DNA of 64,000 bases from Alentia gelatinosa. Its lineage: Eukaryota > Annelida > Polychaeta > Phyllodocida > Polynoidae. The DNA lies in contig OX465584.1 in the NCBI GenBank assembly GCA_950022655.1, positions 58,748,335 through 58,812,334 on the forward strand, in the 5' to 3' direction. Shown piece by piece: positions 1 through 10,597 of this stretch; within the stretch, counting starts at the first letter, position 1, and each line of letters starts with the position of its first letter. The position numbers and the translations under genes are program-made. The notes under the pieces are model-generated. The model was not told the origin of the DNA. It did not search any database and worked only from the letters and a program-made list of their open reading frames with translations.

Positions 1-76
1 TACTATTAGTATATAGGCTACCTTCCACTGATTTTCCTAACTTCTTTAAAGTAATTGGTACCTCGAAATACTATGG

Positions 77-358
77 AGTTGTTTATTGCACGATGGCAAG
101 ATCACATATTACTGTGCGAGGCGAAGCCGAGAGCAGTAATATGCGATCTTGCCGGAGTGTGATGAACAATAACACAACTAACTCGAGTTTGGTTTAGAAT
201 GTATCCTACCCCACCCGTCTAAATTACTTCTACATTAACAAATGATGACATTTGTCAAGTGTATCCCACTAGAGCGATATTTTTCATTTTTCTGAACTCC
301 AGACTGAATACAGTGACCCAATGTTAAGCCTATGGAGTTTTTTATTAGGGGTAGGATA
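77..358. mobile_element. Foldback element, P module plus D module (PD1 family)
   Basis: Positions 77-181 form a palindrome whose arms (GTTGTTTATTGCACGATGGC side and its complement) meet at the tip GAGGCGAAGCCGAG (118-131). A second module follows at about 201-358, with inverted ends ATCCTACCCC and GGGGTAGGATA. The same two-part layout occurs at 22.3, 33.5 and 36.4 kb. It has no coding capacity and is a non-autonomous element; the superfamily is unknown. Confidence 0.6.
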
Positions 359-575
359 AAAGTTAGTTGGGTATCTATATATGTACCTTATACATGGTTA
401 TCGTTTGATAATACTTAAGTTAGTTTGCTAAGACATCATCAGCCATCCATAAGGTCGACCATAAGTGTTGAATAAAGTTGACCCACATCGTCCCTTGCTC
501 CCTAGATTATTTAACGGGCTCCAGATACCTTTCAGCCACACAAACTAAGTCTCCCTATATTACATCAGACCGCAT

Positions 576-1340
576 GAGTTTTTGATCGCTGTATCACAGC
601 ACACAAAGGAATGATCCCCTGATACCCACTCTGGGTATAGAATCAAGAAGCCATGTTAAGAAGAAAGGCCGGGGCTTTGAAAAGTCGTCTGTTGGCAGGA
701 GCTTTCTCCTTTAATCACTACAATAGGACATGTCATACCCAACAATCGTTGGCCGATTCTGTACAATCTTATGTGTCTGTAGGACACTGATGCCTTTAAA
801 CGGTCGCTATTTACGATTGTCATGACTGAAAAAACTCCCCCAGGCATAAAATGATAATGAGTCATAGTGAGGGTGCCTGAATTACATCTGTTCCTCAAAC
901 TGGATTTATATTTCCAATACAAAACAACACAGAACTGATTCCATTCAGCCACACCAGCTATGTCTCCCTATGTTACATCCGACCGTATCCCAGCATCTAC
1001 ACTTGACGATTCAGGCCAGCAATTCTGGCATTTGCACTGCCTGACGACTTTCAGCAGTAAAAAGCATCTAGTGTAAACACCAAGCGCCAGATTGTCTGGT
1101 TACATCAGATTATACAATTAGGCACCACCTGACGACTATTGAAAACGCTCTGACACCCGCAACTATCTCAAGCAGGCATGAATTAGTCGTCTACAGCAAT
1201 TCTGTGATAACTTACAGTCATCAGTGTAAATGCTCGAGTACATTCTGAGGTCAACGACTTTTGCAGTGGACATTGCCACCGTCTGATAATTATTTGCTTG
1301 GCGATCTACAGTCGCCACAAATTTAGTCGTCTAGTGTAAA
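576..1340. repeat. Diverged copies of the X and F repeats
   Basis: This stretch holds eroded versions of sequences seen more cleanly in the array at 1341-2925. The X monomer (GATCGCTG, then GGGTATAGAATCAAGA) is at about 580-655, and pieces with GTGTAAAC and AGTCGTCTA follow. The segment 650-720 matches 2840-2920, so the outer repeat brackets the array. No gene is visible. Confidence 0.5.
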
Positions 1341-2925
1341 CGCCAGGTATGAGTTCTGATCGCTGCATCATAAGCACACAATGGAATGATCTGTTGAAAT
1401 CCCCTCTTGGTATAGAATCAAGACGCCACTAATCAGGCATTTACATTAGACGACTAAATACATGGCGACTGTAGATCGTCAAGCCTGTAGTTGTCAGGTG
1501 GTGGCAATGTCCACTGCAAAAGTTGTCAAACTCAGAATGAACTGTTATGCATTTACACTGAAGCCTAAGTTTTTTTTTACAGAATCACCACTCTTGTAGA
1601 CAACTAGTTCAAACTGGCTTGAAATAGTCGTCTGGTGTAAACGCCGGGTATGAATTCTGATCGCTGCATCATAAGCACACAAAGGAATGATTTGTTGAAA
1701 TACCCTCTGGGTATAGAATCAAGACGCCACTAATCAGGCGTTAGCATTAGACGATTAAATATATGGCGACTATAGATCGTCAAACCAGTAGTTGTCAGGT
1801 GGTGGCAATGTCCACTGCAAAAGTTGTCAAACTCAGAATGAACTTTCAAGCGTTTACACTGACGCCAAAGTTTTTTAACAGAATCACCACCCTTGTAGAC
1901 AACTAATTCAAACCATTTTGAAATAGTCACGGGCATCAGAGCGTGTCCAATGGTCGTTAGGCAGTGCCAAATTAAATAATCTGATATAACAAGACGATCT
2001 GCAGTCGCCATGGGCTTGGTGTTTACACTAGACGACTTCTAGTCTTTTACAGATAAAAGTCGTCAGGTTGTGCTATATTCAAGAAACGCCGGGTATGAGT
2101 TCTGATCGCTGCATCATAAGCACACAAAGGAATGATTTGTTGAAATCCCCTCTTGGTATAGAATCAAGACGCCACTAATCAGGCGTTAGCATTAGACGAT
2201 TAAATATATGGCGACTGTAGATCGTCAAACCAGTAGTTGTCAGGTGGTGGCAATGTCCACTGCAAAAGTTGTCAACCTCAGCATTAACTCTTAAACATTT
2301 ACACTGAAGCCTAAGTTTTTTTACAGAATCACCACCCTTGTAGACAACTAGTTCAAACCGGCTTGAAATAGTCGTCTGGTATAAACGCCGGGTATGAATT
2401 CTGATCGCTGCATCATAAGCACACAAAGGAATGATCCTTCGATATCCCCTCTGGGTATAGAATCAAGACGCCACTAATCAGGCGTTAGCATTAGACGATT
2501 AAATATATGGCGACTTTCAAGCGTTTACACTGACGCCTAAGTTTTTTAACAGAATCACCACCCTTGTAGACAACAAGTTCAAACCATCTTGAAATAGTCA
2601 CGGGCATCAGAGCGTGTCCAATGGTCGTTCGGCAGTGCCAAATTGAATAATCTGAAATAACAAGACGATCTGCAGTGGCCATGCGCTTGGTGTTTACACT
2701 AGACGACTTCTAGTCTTTTACAGATAAAAGTCGTCAGGTTGTGCTATATTAAAAAAAACCCGCCGGGTATGAGTTCTGATCGCTGCATCATAAGCACACA
2801 AAGGAATGATCTGTTGAAATCCCCTCTGGGTATAGAATCAAGACGCCACGGAGAAAAAACGCCCGGACTTCAAAATGTCGTCTGCCGGCAGGAGTTTTCT
2901 CCATTAATCCTCTGCTACAATCGAA
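1341..2925. repeat. Higher-order tandem array, about 745 bp period
   Basis: The X monomer start (GA[G/A]TTCTGATCGCTGCATC) recurs at 1351, 1652, 2097, 2396 and 2771. The steps are 301, 445, 299 and 375 bp. Alternate copies are 744-746 bp apart, and the last interval carries a deletion of about 70 bp. Between X monomers lie copies of the F MITE, which begins near GGCGTTWRCATTAGACGA and ends near TCGTCTGGTGTAAACGCC. The array looks like tandem duplication of a nested MITE cluster. Open frames here (minus strand 1730-2011, 2175-2426, 2491-2682) are copies of one another and are not genes. Confidence 0.75.
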
Positions 2926-3588
2926 AAAAAGAAGCGTGCTCGCGGACTAAAGCAATCAGCCACAAGACCTCACAGGCGATGTCCCATAATCCCCTGTCAT
3001 CGTGCCTGGCTTTCTGAGCATGCGCAAAGACGTCAATCCCACCAATCAGAGTTAGCCAAAAGACACGGGAATTATGATTTTTCCCGCCATATCGTTTTCG
3101 CCAGCGTGCCAATTGAATGAGACCGTCTTTTAAAAGGTGACAGGCAGCTTAATTTGAAATCGTTTTATTTTTTTGGATTGAGTGGCGTCAATGACCAGCA
3201 AAGCAGTGATAAAGCTAGACTTGAAAGGGTAGACTTGACTTGATGAGTTTCGTATATAAGCAGTAGCCGATATGTTGAAAAAACAAGCACTGTTTCCACG
3301 TGAGCATTTCTTGGGTACTGATAAATTTGCCGAGCACCATCAAATGAGTTGTAAACTTTTTCTCAGAAATCCGCAAATGGAAACAAAGATTATTTAAAGT
3401 CAGTGATCGATCTATGTTCGGATTTCTGGTAGTTATTTTGTACCACTTTTTTCAACCGCTAAACAATAAAGTCGATGCTGAGGAATTCAACATAAAGTGG
3501 AATTTTTGGTGCGATTCGGGTCTTTAGTAATCCTAGCATACACCTTGGATATTTCCTTTGTTTTTTGTGTGTTTTTTATGACAAGGAA
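2926..3588. other. No gene or clear repeat seen
   Basis: Mixed-composition DNA after the array. I see no conserved coding motif and no inverted ends here. Confidence 0.4.
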
Positions 3589-3611
3589 CCCCCCCCCCCC
3601 CCCCCCCCCCC
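3589..3611. repeat. Poly-C tract of 23 bases
   Basis: An uninterrupted run of 23 C residues. A 16-base G run lies at 10582-10597, and C runs occur inside the CACTG elements at 10.3 and 12.7 kb. Confidence 0.95.
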
Positions 3612-3642
3612 ACTGCTTAGGCCTATAAGGATGACCGCTTAA

Positions 3643-4013
3643 GCCCAACGCCCAGCTACCGATTCAGGGTTGAACGATTAGTTCGCAAATCGTATAGGAG
3701 TCGTCAAACTTGTCGCAGGCAAATTACGTAACACAATCAAGCTCCCTTTACCAACGTTCAATTATCGGCGACTAGATTTATCAACATGTTGATAACCTTT
3801 TCGCCACTGATTCTGGAACGTAGAAACCACAACTTGTCGGCGACAAAAGGACATCTGAAGGCGGTGGTTCACTAATCGTTAGCACACCCTTGCCTAACTG
3901 TCCTACATTTACCGATTTCGGCCGACTCCGTTAGGATGGTTGGTTTAGACAAATTACGTTTGTCGCTAACAAAGGTACATAAATGTTCCGAAATCAGTAG
4001 ATTGGCATTGGGC
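3643..4013 (+). mobile_element. Family G MITE
   Basis: It starts GCCCAACGCCCAGCTACC directly after TTAA and ends with ATCAGTAGATTGGCATTGGGC. The interior phrases (AACGATTAGTT, AAATTACGTAAC, GACAAAGGTACAT-like) match the copies at 24.1-24.8 kb and 27.7-28.1 kb. Non-coding. Confidence 0.65.
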
Positions 4014-4388
4014 TATATGGCGTGGTTATTTCCTTAGACAAAAGGCTAGTTGCCATAAAGCCTATTACCAACCGCTGCTTGGATTTTTAGTAGTTGCACC
4101 AACATCCACTGATTTGTATATTATAATGAGTGGTTCCTGAAAGACTGTCGATCTTTTGTCGGCAAATGGAGGGCTCCTTCTAATTGAATGAGGCCCAGCT
4201 TGCACCTATCGATTTTGACAACCGATTATAAAATCTGGCACCGCCAACTGATAATTACACATTCACAATAAAATAGTGGTAGGTGTAAACAGCAAAAATC
4301 CAAACCACCCCAACGATTCATCAACCTCGAATCATGTAATTTGGCAAACCCTGCCAAACCTCAATGATGAGGTGGAAATGGCACATAA
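4014..4388. other. Interval between MITEs, degenerate repeat pieces
   Basis: Contains short phrases resembling family G ends (CACCAACATCCACTGATTTG) but no complete element and no gene. Confidence 0.35.
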
Positions 4389-4821
4389 AAGCGGGCGTCC
4401 ACCAACCATGACAAGGCTACAACAATGGCTTCCTGACAAGGTCCACGACAGGCCTACGATTGGAAGCCTTGTCATAGCCTTGTCGTGGTTGGTGGACCCT
4501 AGTTCCCGACAAGAGTCTACGACAAGGCCACGGCAGGCTGCGACTGGAAGCTTGTCTGGAGCCTTCCGACAAGGTTACGACAAAATCGAACATGTTCGAT
4601 TTTTCCATCCTTGTCATGGAGTGTCGTGGTTTCCTCGATATCACTCTCGTAGTGTGTCGGTACCATGGACGCCTTTTTTACAGGAACCAGCAACGTCTAC
4701 AACACGCCCCAACAACGTTGTCGTAAAGCCCTTTTCTCACAACAAGGCTGCAACAAGCGCCGATATGAGCTTTCTTGTCGGCTCTTGTCGTAGCCTTGTC
4801 GTGGTTTTCGGACGCCCCCTT
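4389..4821. mobile_element. Family B palindromic MITE, TAA target duplication
   Basis: Inverted ends AAGCGGGCGTCCACCAACC and GGACGCCCCCTT are flanked by TAA on both sides (4386-4388 and 4822-4824). The interior is made of repeated CGACAAGG-like words in both orientations. A 3-bp TTA/TAA duplication with G/C-rich ends fits the PIF/Harbinger superfamily (inference). The open frames through it on both strands follow the palindrome and are not genes. Confidence 0.75.
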
Positions 4822-4824
4822 TAA

Positions 4825-5330
4825 TGGTGGTTTTTTTTTCATCGGCAGGTGGAAACGCCATATTACTGTAGGGCTGACAGTGACAGTTGGATATTTCAAG
4901 AGGCTGTCGGCGGATGTCTTCAATACAAATTGCTATCACTTTGGACTGGGAGTCTGGCTTGTAGATAATCAGTGCTGCTTTGCCCGACATGCAAATAGAT
5001 CCCACTACTGCGGTTCTGATCGTAACCACAAAACTGTAATTTCCGGTTCAATCTCCTGGATTTCCTTCAGACTGAATTATAATTCTGAGATGCCCTTGAG
5101 GCAGGGCCAGGCATAGAAGCTCCTCTTCAACATCCTCAGTTGGAGATTGAGTCTAGAAGCAGAGAACCTTTTAGCAGTAATTTGTGAAAATGTCAATCTA
5201 TTAACATTGCTCTTACCATCATTTATAATCTCGTCTGACTGTAGTTCAATTTGGAATCCATCACGTGGCAGATTCTGTTTACGATATGATGGTCTTATTA
5301 CCGAATAATCACCACAGATTTCACTCTTTC
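4825..5330. other. No gene seen
   Basis: The left part (4840-4880) carries a CATCGGCAGGTGGAAACGCC phrase like the end of family K. The rest is unassigned. Confidence 0.4.
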
Positions 5331-5575
5331 AGGGTGGTGAAGCCTTGGGGCATTCCCCATCATAGACCAAATGATACCTTGAGGCATTCCAAAGTGTAGA
5401 CCAAATAATGCCTTGAGGCATTCCCCAGTGTAGACCAGATAATGTCTTGAGGCATTTCCCAGTGAAGATCAGATAATGCCTTGAGGCATTCCCCAATGTA
5501 GACAGAATAAGCCAAGTTATGACATTCGCCAAAATATGCCGAATAATGGCTTGAGGCATTATTTATTGTATTCAT
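5331..5575. repeat. 34-bp minisatellite
   Basis: GAGGCATT recurs at 5381, 5415, 5449 and 5483, an exact 34-bp step. More diverged copies lie on both sides, giving about six to seven units. The unit reads GAGGCATTCCCCAGTGTAGA followed by CCAGATAATGCCTT. Two minus-strand frames (5329-5559, 5360-5575) are translations of this repeat. Confidence 0.9.
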
Positions 5576-5675
5576 GAATACATGTGTTTCCTACATGGCT
5601 GATTTATCTGATTGATAATTGCTTATTAAATGTGAACCTTGCAGAGAATATATATTTAGGCCATTTTCTGAATTT

Positions 5676-5778
5676 CGGTGTTTATACTCAACGATTTATA
5701 GTCGTCAAGGACGCATAGTCTTGAAGTGGTGCGAAATTCAAGAGTCATCTCCAAGAGTCGTCTATAGTGTAAACACTG
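5676..5778. mobile_element. Short family F MITE
   Basis: A 103-bp element starting CGGTGTTTATACTCAACGA and ending GTCGTCTATAGTGTAAACACTG-like. The ends are inverted and related to the F elements in the 1.3-2.9 kb array and at 31.8 kb. Confidence 0.6.
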
Positions 5779-5793
5779 CATAATGTCTAATAC

Positions 5794-6698
5794 GGCATTT
5801 TCACCTGCCGATAATGACCACCGATTATGGCACATTGCACTGCCGACCGATTACGGGTCACATTTAGGCCCGGCGTCCACCTACTACGATAGAAATTTAG
5901 ACCTCCCGATATGGCACCGATACAAAAAGTAAATATCGGAGAGATATCGGGAAGGTGCAAAGTCGTAGTTATATGTCTAGACATGCCAATCCACCACGCA
6001 TCCAGAGGTGTTATCTGCATTTTTAGATATACGATACACTATAATTCAGAAAATATCGCATCAATAATCTTTTTCAGGAGACATAGAACAATAATGTATT
6101 TTTATCTAAAAGCTCTGTTCCAAGTCCAACTGAGAAAATATTGATTTGAAACACTTTAACGTAGTCAAAAATCACCAAATTTACAGGACATACGAACATA
6201 TGTATCCCCTATTAAAATCCTAGATTTCATAATTTTCTGATCAGTGGTTCACACGTAAAACTGATTTTCCCGGCAGAATACTCTGCGATGCTCACGATTA
6301 CCCACCAACATTTCAATATGTTGAAACGTCGTAGACACCCTACGATACACGTTTTTCATCGGTACCAAATCGTAGACCCCCATTTTTCATCGGTGCTTAA
6401 CCGCAGAGACGTGGTTAACTGCAACGATATTAGATGACCTTCCGACGCGATTTTGATTTTATATCGGGAGGTGCATCGCAGAGCATATAAGAGGCAGATC
6501 GTAGTAGGTGGACGCCGGGCCTTAGTGAAATCATTACCAGGTGGAAACAGAAATAGTCATAGATTTTTCTCTCCTGCCTTATGCAATATGGCACCACTGC
6601 AGTTCATCGATTATGTACCACTGACCTTTCACAAGGAGAACCACCGACCGACTTTAGTAAAACTATCGCTGGGTTTTTAGCCAGCAGGCGGAAATGCC
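5794..6698. mobile_element. Family K MITE split by a family A insertion
   Basis: The left end GGCATTTTCACCTGCCGAT and the right end CCAGCAGGCGGAAATGCC are inverted. A 655-bp family A element (5867-6521) with TTA on both sides interrupts it. A truncated K copy is at 30.7 kb. Confidence 0.6.
5867..6521. mobile_element. Family A palindromic MITE (long form), TTA duplication
   Basis: Ends GGCCCGGCGTCCACCTACTA and its inverted partner GGTGGACGCCGGGCC are flanked by TTA (5864-5866 and 6522-6524). Most other A copies in the window are about 280 bp, and this one has a longer middle. The interior is rich in CGATATGG, CTACGAT and ATCGGGA words. The ends and the TTA/TAA duplication resemble Tourist-like PIF/Harbinger MITEs. 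Confidence 0.75.
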
Positions 6699-6936
6699 AC
6701 GATACTCGTCCCGACCCACGCAGGTCTGCCACAAAACTCAGCGGGTAAAAGATGAAAGCCCAGGCCATTTTGAGGTGAAATTCCACTTTCAAATAAATGT
6801 AGCCCAAATACACTTATTTTTTGTTTGTTGCTGTGGGGGAAAATCTGCAAGAGCAAAACACCGGGGAAACTTTTCGTGCCTGCTGGCTTGTTGGAGAAAT
6901 AACGAGAAATAATCGGTTCTGTTTTTGAATATATGC

Positions 6937-7340
6937 TTTTATTATCCACCTAATACAAAGTGTCCATAGAAAACACATAGGGAGTGTGTATGGACATACC
7001 CGGCGCATACAGATTTGTTGTATGCTCCGGGTGGTGCATACGGAAAAATAGTGCGTATGAAAAAATAGTGCATAGCTAAAACGAAATAATATTGATATGC
7101 CACTTGTCAAGAAAAGGTGGATAATAAATACAATATTGATTGGTTTCAGATAAAAGCAGTTGTATGCTCCTCGGAGTTGACTCTGCGCAATATCCTCGCA
7201 TACGCTCGGATATTACTACGCGTCAACCCCTCGGAGCATACGGCCGCTTGGATCTGAAACCAGTCAATATTGTGTATTTATTACCCACCAGATATGTAGT
7301 CTCCATAGGAAATACATAGAGCACCTGGAAACAGCTACCC
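6937..7340. mobile_element. Foldback element PD3 (D-P-D arrangement)
   Basis: A D module begins TTTTATTATCCACC and closes AGGTGGATAATAAATA near 7120. A palindrome follows (about 7112-7275). Its arms contain TGGTTTCAGAT on the left and ATCTGAAACCAGTC on the right, and its tip is AATATCCTCGCATACGCTCGG (7189-7209). A further D-like start (TTATTACCCACC) follows at about 7278. A near-identical copy is at 52.4-52.8 kb. Confidence 0.65.
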
Positions 7341-7661
7341 TAAGATTCTGACATGTCAGAATCTCCTGCAGGAGATTCCGGAAAAAAAGTCCCATCCCTG
7401 ATAAAGTCAATTCATCATTTACTTCGAAACAAGTTTCATGGATATTCATTCAATATGAATTATTTACAATTAGTCCTAATAATCTCATTCACCATCAGAT
7501 CTTATTATCACAAAACAATGGAAAATAGCGAACTATATAACTGGCGTAAGTATAAACCAAATTAGCACCATGCCTGACAGTGCTGTGGTTTTATCAAATG
7601 TGTAGTCATCCCACATGTTGATACATGGTCCATACTTGTTATTAATCTTGTAGGTGGGTAA
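7341..7661. other. No gene seen
   Basis: Contains a short hairpin around TGACATGTCA and CTCCTGCAGGAG (7359-7375). Nothing else is recognisable. Confidence 0.35.
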
Positions 7662-7964
7662 TATCGTAAAACTGGATGAGGTTTAATCTTGTCCACCATA
7701 TTCCATGACTGGAGTTTGGCACAGTGACTTCATGAGGCGAAGCCGAGTGAAGTCCGGAGCCAAAACTTCAGGAGTGGAATGCGGTGCCATGATTAAAACG
7801 AATCAGGTTTTGATTTTATCCTACCCTATCTCCTCGATTTTGGAATATTACGTGATAACAATGCTGTATGCCACTAGTGGCATATAAAACTCCGTATGCC
7901 AGTCAGCGTGGCATACGGAAACCCAATGTTAAGCCTATGGGATTTTATATTAGGGGTAGGATAA
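7662..7964 (+). mobile_element. PD1 foldback element, about 303 bp, well conserved
   Basis: It starts TATCGTAAAACTGGATGAGG and ends TTAGGGGTAGGATAA. The left half is a palindrome with tip GAGGCGAAGCCGAG (7734-7747). The right half starts TTATCCTACCC and contains GCCACTAGTGGC. Copies at 17.07 (reverse), 30.80 and 35.09 kb are almost the same length and sequence. No coding capacity. Confidence 0.8.
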
Positions 7965-7982
7965 TAAATACAATAAAGTCTC

Positions 7983-8027
7983 GTTTTGTTTACGAGTGAC
8001 CGTAATACGGCCACTCGTAAACAAAAC
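7983..8027. repeat. Perfect 16-bp-arm hairpin
   Basis: GTTTTGTTTACGAGTG (7983-7998) is exactly complementary to 8012-8027. The 13-nt loop ACCGTAATACGGC can itself pair (CCGTA with TACGG). It directly follows the PD1 element, as if it were a further foldback module. Confidence 0.8.
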
Positions 8028-8249
8028 CAGTCAATATTGTCCTTGCCTTTACAGGACATAACGATGAGTGATATAGGCTCGGGAATTAAATTTGAAAACA
8101 ATTCTTTTCTTATAATTTTCTGAGCTTGTCTTTATTTTATATCCCATGAAACATGTAAGGCCAGATGTTCACCTACTATGATAAAAATGTAGACAATACG
8201 ATGCAGAATATCTAAAATCGTAAACGCATCGGGAAAGTCTGTATCATAA

Positions 8250-8542
8250 GGCCCGTTTCCATTGGCTGACAAACTTTGTGTAGATTTTGTATGCTGCACA
8301 AAGTCTGTCGGTGGTGCCTCTGACTGTGTGTCGATCTCAACGTGTAGTAGATTTCAGTCAGTGACCAAGCTTTCACTCAGTGGTGGGTGGTGCCACATTG
8401 CATAATCTAAGCAGAAAAAGTCGTGGGTCATTTCACGAGCTGGGTCGTTTCCATTGACCGATTTTGTGTCAGCAGTGCCAAAAGTCTGTCGGTGGTTCCT
8501 GACTGTAGATCGGTGACGGGAAATCGGCCAATGGAAACGGGC
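8250..8542. mobile_element. Family E MITE nested in an A-like element
   Basis: Inverted ends GGCCCGTTTCCATTGGC and GCCAATGGAAACGGGC. Flanks are TAA on the left and TTA on the right. The same end phrase (TTTCCATTGGCCGA) is the core of the tandem array at 43.1-44.5 kb. Confidence 0.7.
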
Positions 8543-8724
8543 TTATAGACAAACATCGATGCGGAATCAATGAAGCCGAATCCACTGAATATCGGCATCA
8601 TCAGCACTCTACGATATGGAGCTGATCTTACTGATACTCTGTGACGATCTAACAGGGTTGATTGTTGTAGACACCCTGTGCTTGAACTTTTCATTGGTAA
8701 CAAATTGTAGACCGCCGATGTGAT

Positions 8725-9125
8725 GCGAAAATTGGTTTCCCTGCAAAAAACCTGTTTTATCACCCACTCTATACGCGCATGCGTCTGGACACGCTCTTCC
8801 GGTCAGATTTTATGGACTATTGGACGTACTCGTTTTACACTATAGAAGTTAGTTGGAAATATGTGTTATTTCTCCTATAATAGGGTCTTAAATGTAGTAA
8901 AATTACGTTATTATGTTCATTATGACGTTGTTAATTTCGGCAAATTGCACTACAAGTCCTAACAAAGATTACGATAGATTCTGACAACCTAGGGAATCGA
9001 GCGCCGATGAATTTTTCACCTTCCAAACGTGGACTTTAAGACTGCGGATGTTCGCGCATGCGCACAAGATACTAGTGGGTGATAAAACAAGTTTTTTGCA
9101 GGTTAACCAATTTTCGCATTACACC
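8725..9125. repeat. Inverted repeat pair with about 50-bp arms
   Basis: GTGATGCGAAAATTGGTTTC and downstream bases near 8725-8776 (through CTGCAAAAAACCTGTTTTAT, CACCCACT) are complementary to 9074-9125 with few differences. CGCGCATGCG-type palindromes lie just inside both arms. This looks like a further foldback element inside the A-like copy. Confidence 0.6.
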
Positions 9126-9270
9126 AATCTGCAATGTCGGGTAATCATAGAAACATGATCAAATGACCCGATTTTATCTTCAGATTTTGATTTTTCATCG
9201 GGAGGTGTATCGTTAGACCTATTTTAGAGGTTTCTTTTTAATTCAGTGGACGCCAGGCTTAAAACATAAT

Positions 9271-9498
9271 TTATTACCCACCTAATACGGAGTCTCCATG
9301 CCAAGCCTATGGAGCCGACAGATCGCTACTGAGTAGAATACGGACCTCCGAAATCTCCTGGGAGAAGACGGCTTTTTTGGCCACCTGACGGGCATTATAG
9401 GAACTAATCTATATAAACAATGCACGGCGCTTAGGTCAATTTTCTAATTATTTACAAAACTTCTTTCCTAATTACTAGAAAGGTGACTAATAAATACA
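9271..9498. mobile_element. D-type module, PD3-like
   Basis: It starts AATTTATTACCCACCTAATA and ends AGGTGACTAATAAATA, i.e. inverted ends like the D modules at 6.9 and 52.4 kb. No palindrome module is adjacent. Confidence 0.5.
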
Positions 9499-10102
9499 AC
9501 ATTACGAATTCATGGTAATATTGTGTATGTAGTTGACACAATGGGTTAGGAGCACTTATGAGCTCTGATAACTTCTCACGTGCCCTATGCAGTATTTCTT
9601 TATCATCCTACCGGCCTTTGAGAAAGGGAACAAAAGGTCAACTGAGCACTACAGTCGGGTGCCACCAGGAGTCATCTTTCTCACCGGGTTTAAGCCATTA
9701 ATATTAAGAAATCCCATTATTAGAGACAGGTAAGAATAGGAGTATCGAGGTATGCAAATTTTACCTCCTGAAAGGTTGACTCAGATTACTTCTACTACAA
9801 AAGACCTGTGGCTGGTGTCTAATTATCTGTTGGCCACTCAGGCCATAGTTGCTTGCCATGGTTGCTGGCACTTTATGTGCTGCCCTAAGCTCAACTCCGT
9901 TGCCCACTGCGTCACTAATGGCTGTGCCTGCCCAGTATATAAGACATCCGCTCTATCTATAACGGTTAGTCGAGCATTCATCTACAAGGTCCCAGTTCAG
10001 GTTGATGTGGTGGCTGCTCGCTGACTTTTGATTGTAAACTGCAGAGCATCACTGATTAATTCAATGCGCACTGATTTCGTCATTGGGTGCAGAAGTCGGT
10101 CT
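9499..10102 (+). promoter_or_regulatory. Unassigned interval with a TATA-like promoter candidate
   Basis: TATATAA lies at 9936-9942. An initiator-like TTAGTCG has its A at 9968, about 32 nt downstream, which is the normal Pol II spacing. The short plus-strand frame at 9752-10024 spans this signal and shows no known domain. It may be the promoter part of an old LTR or a chance match. The rest of the interval shows nothing recognisable. Confidence 0.25.
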
Positions 10103-10105
10103 GTG

Positions 10106-10522
10106 CACTGCACGAAAACCACCGTTTTATTCATATATATACGCCATCACGGAAGTGCATGTATTGGCTGAATATTGACTTGTTTTCATATATATACACC
10201 CAGGCCTTATATACGACAGACGCATCTTGGCTGTATTTCACACCCCGCGTATATGAAAGAAAATACCCTCTGCCCCCGCCCCCTCCCGCCCCTTTGCGTT
10301 GGTAGAAGTACAGGTGTCCTCAGTAGGAAGCTCTCCCCCCCCCCCCCATCCCCACCTCCTCCCCCCGCCTGCTCCCAGTGAAGCCCTGTTCACAGGACTC
10401 TTATATATACGCCCACAGATGAGGTGTATACACATGGGGATTAAGACAACCTTGTAGACGCAAAATACCTACTCATATTCGCCCGGCGCATTCATATGTA
10501 AAATGATGGTTTTCGTGCAGTG
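10106..10522. mobile_element. CACTG-ended MITE (EnSpm/CACTA-like), GTG duplication
   Basis: Starts CACTGCACGAAAACCACCG and ends GGTTTTCGTGCAGTG. It is flanked by GTG (10103-10105 and 10523-10525). Two more copies have CAA and TAA duplications. CACTR ends with 3-bp duplications are the hallmark of the EnSpm/CACTA superfamily. The proline- and glycine-rich frames inside come from its C-rich core and are not genes. Confidence 0.85.
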
Positions 10523-10581
10523 GTGGTGCCAAATTGCCACTGCTATTTCAGCTTAACACCCACCATTAAAATTAGGAGTGA

Positions 10582-10597
10582 GGGGGGGGGGGGGGGG
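10582..10597. repeat. Poly-G tract of 16 bases
   Basis: An uninterrupted run of 16 G residues, 60 bp downstream of the CACTG element. Confidence 0.9.

Larger units (their letters stand above)
8159..9253. mobile_element. Diverged long family A-like MITE carrying insertions
   Basis: The left end GGCCAGATGTTCACCTACTA and the right end AGTGGACGCCAGGCTT are degenerate forms of the family A ends. Interior phrases (CATCGGGAGGTGTATCGTTAG) also match family A. It is interrupted by a family E element (8250-8542) and contains a separate inverted pair (8725-8776 with 9074-9125). Confidence 0.5.

Noticed and set aside
4276..4824. 182-codon plus-strand frame
   Set aside because: It runs through the family B palindrome, and open frames exist on both strands there because of the repeated words.
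5329..5575. Regular 34-bp units that could suggest a CRISPR array
   Set aside because: The units are contiguous with no unique spacers, and the genome is eukaryotic.
10087..10435. Proline- and glycine-rich frames near 10.2 and 12.6 kb
   Set aside because: They derive from the C-rich core of the CACTG MITEs and occur in both copies.
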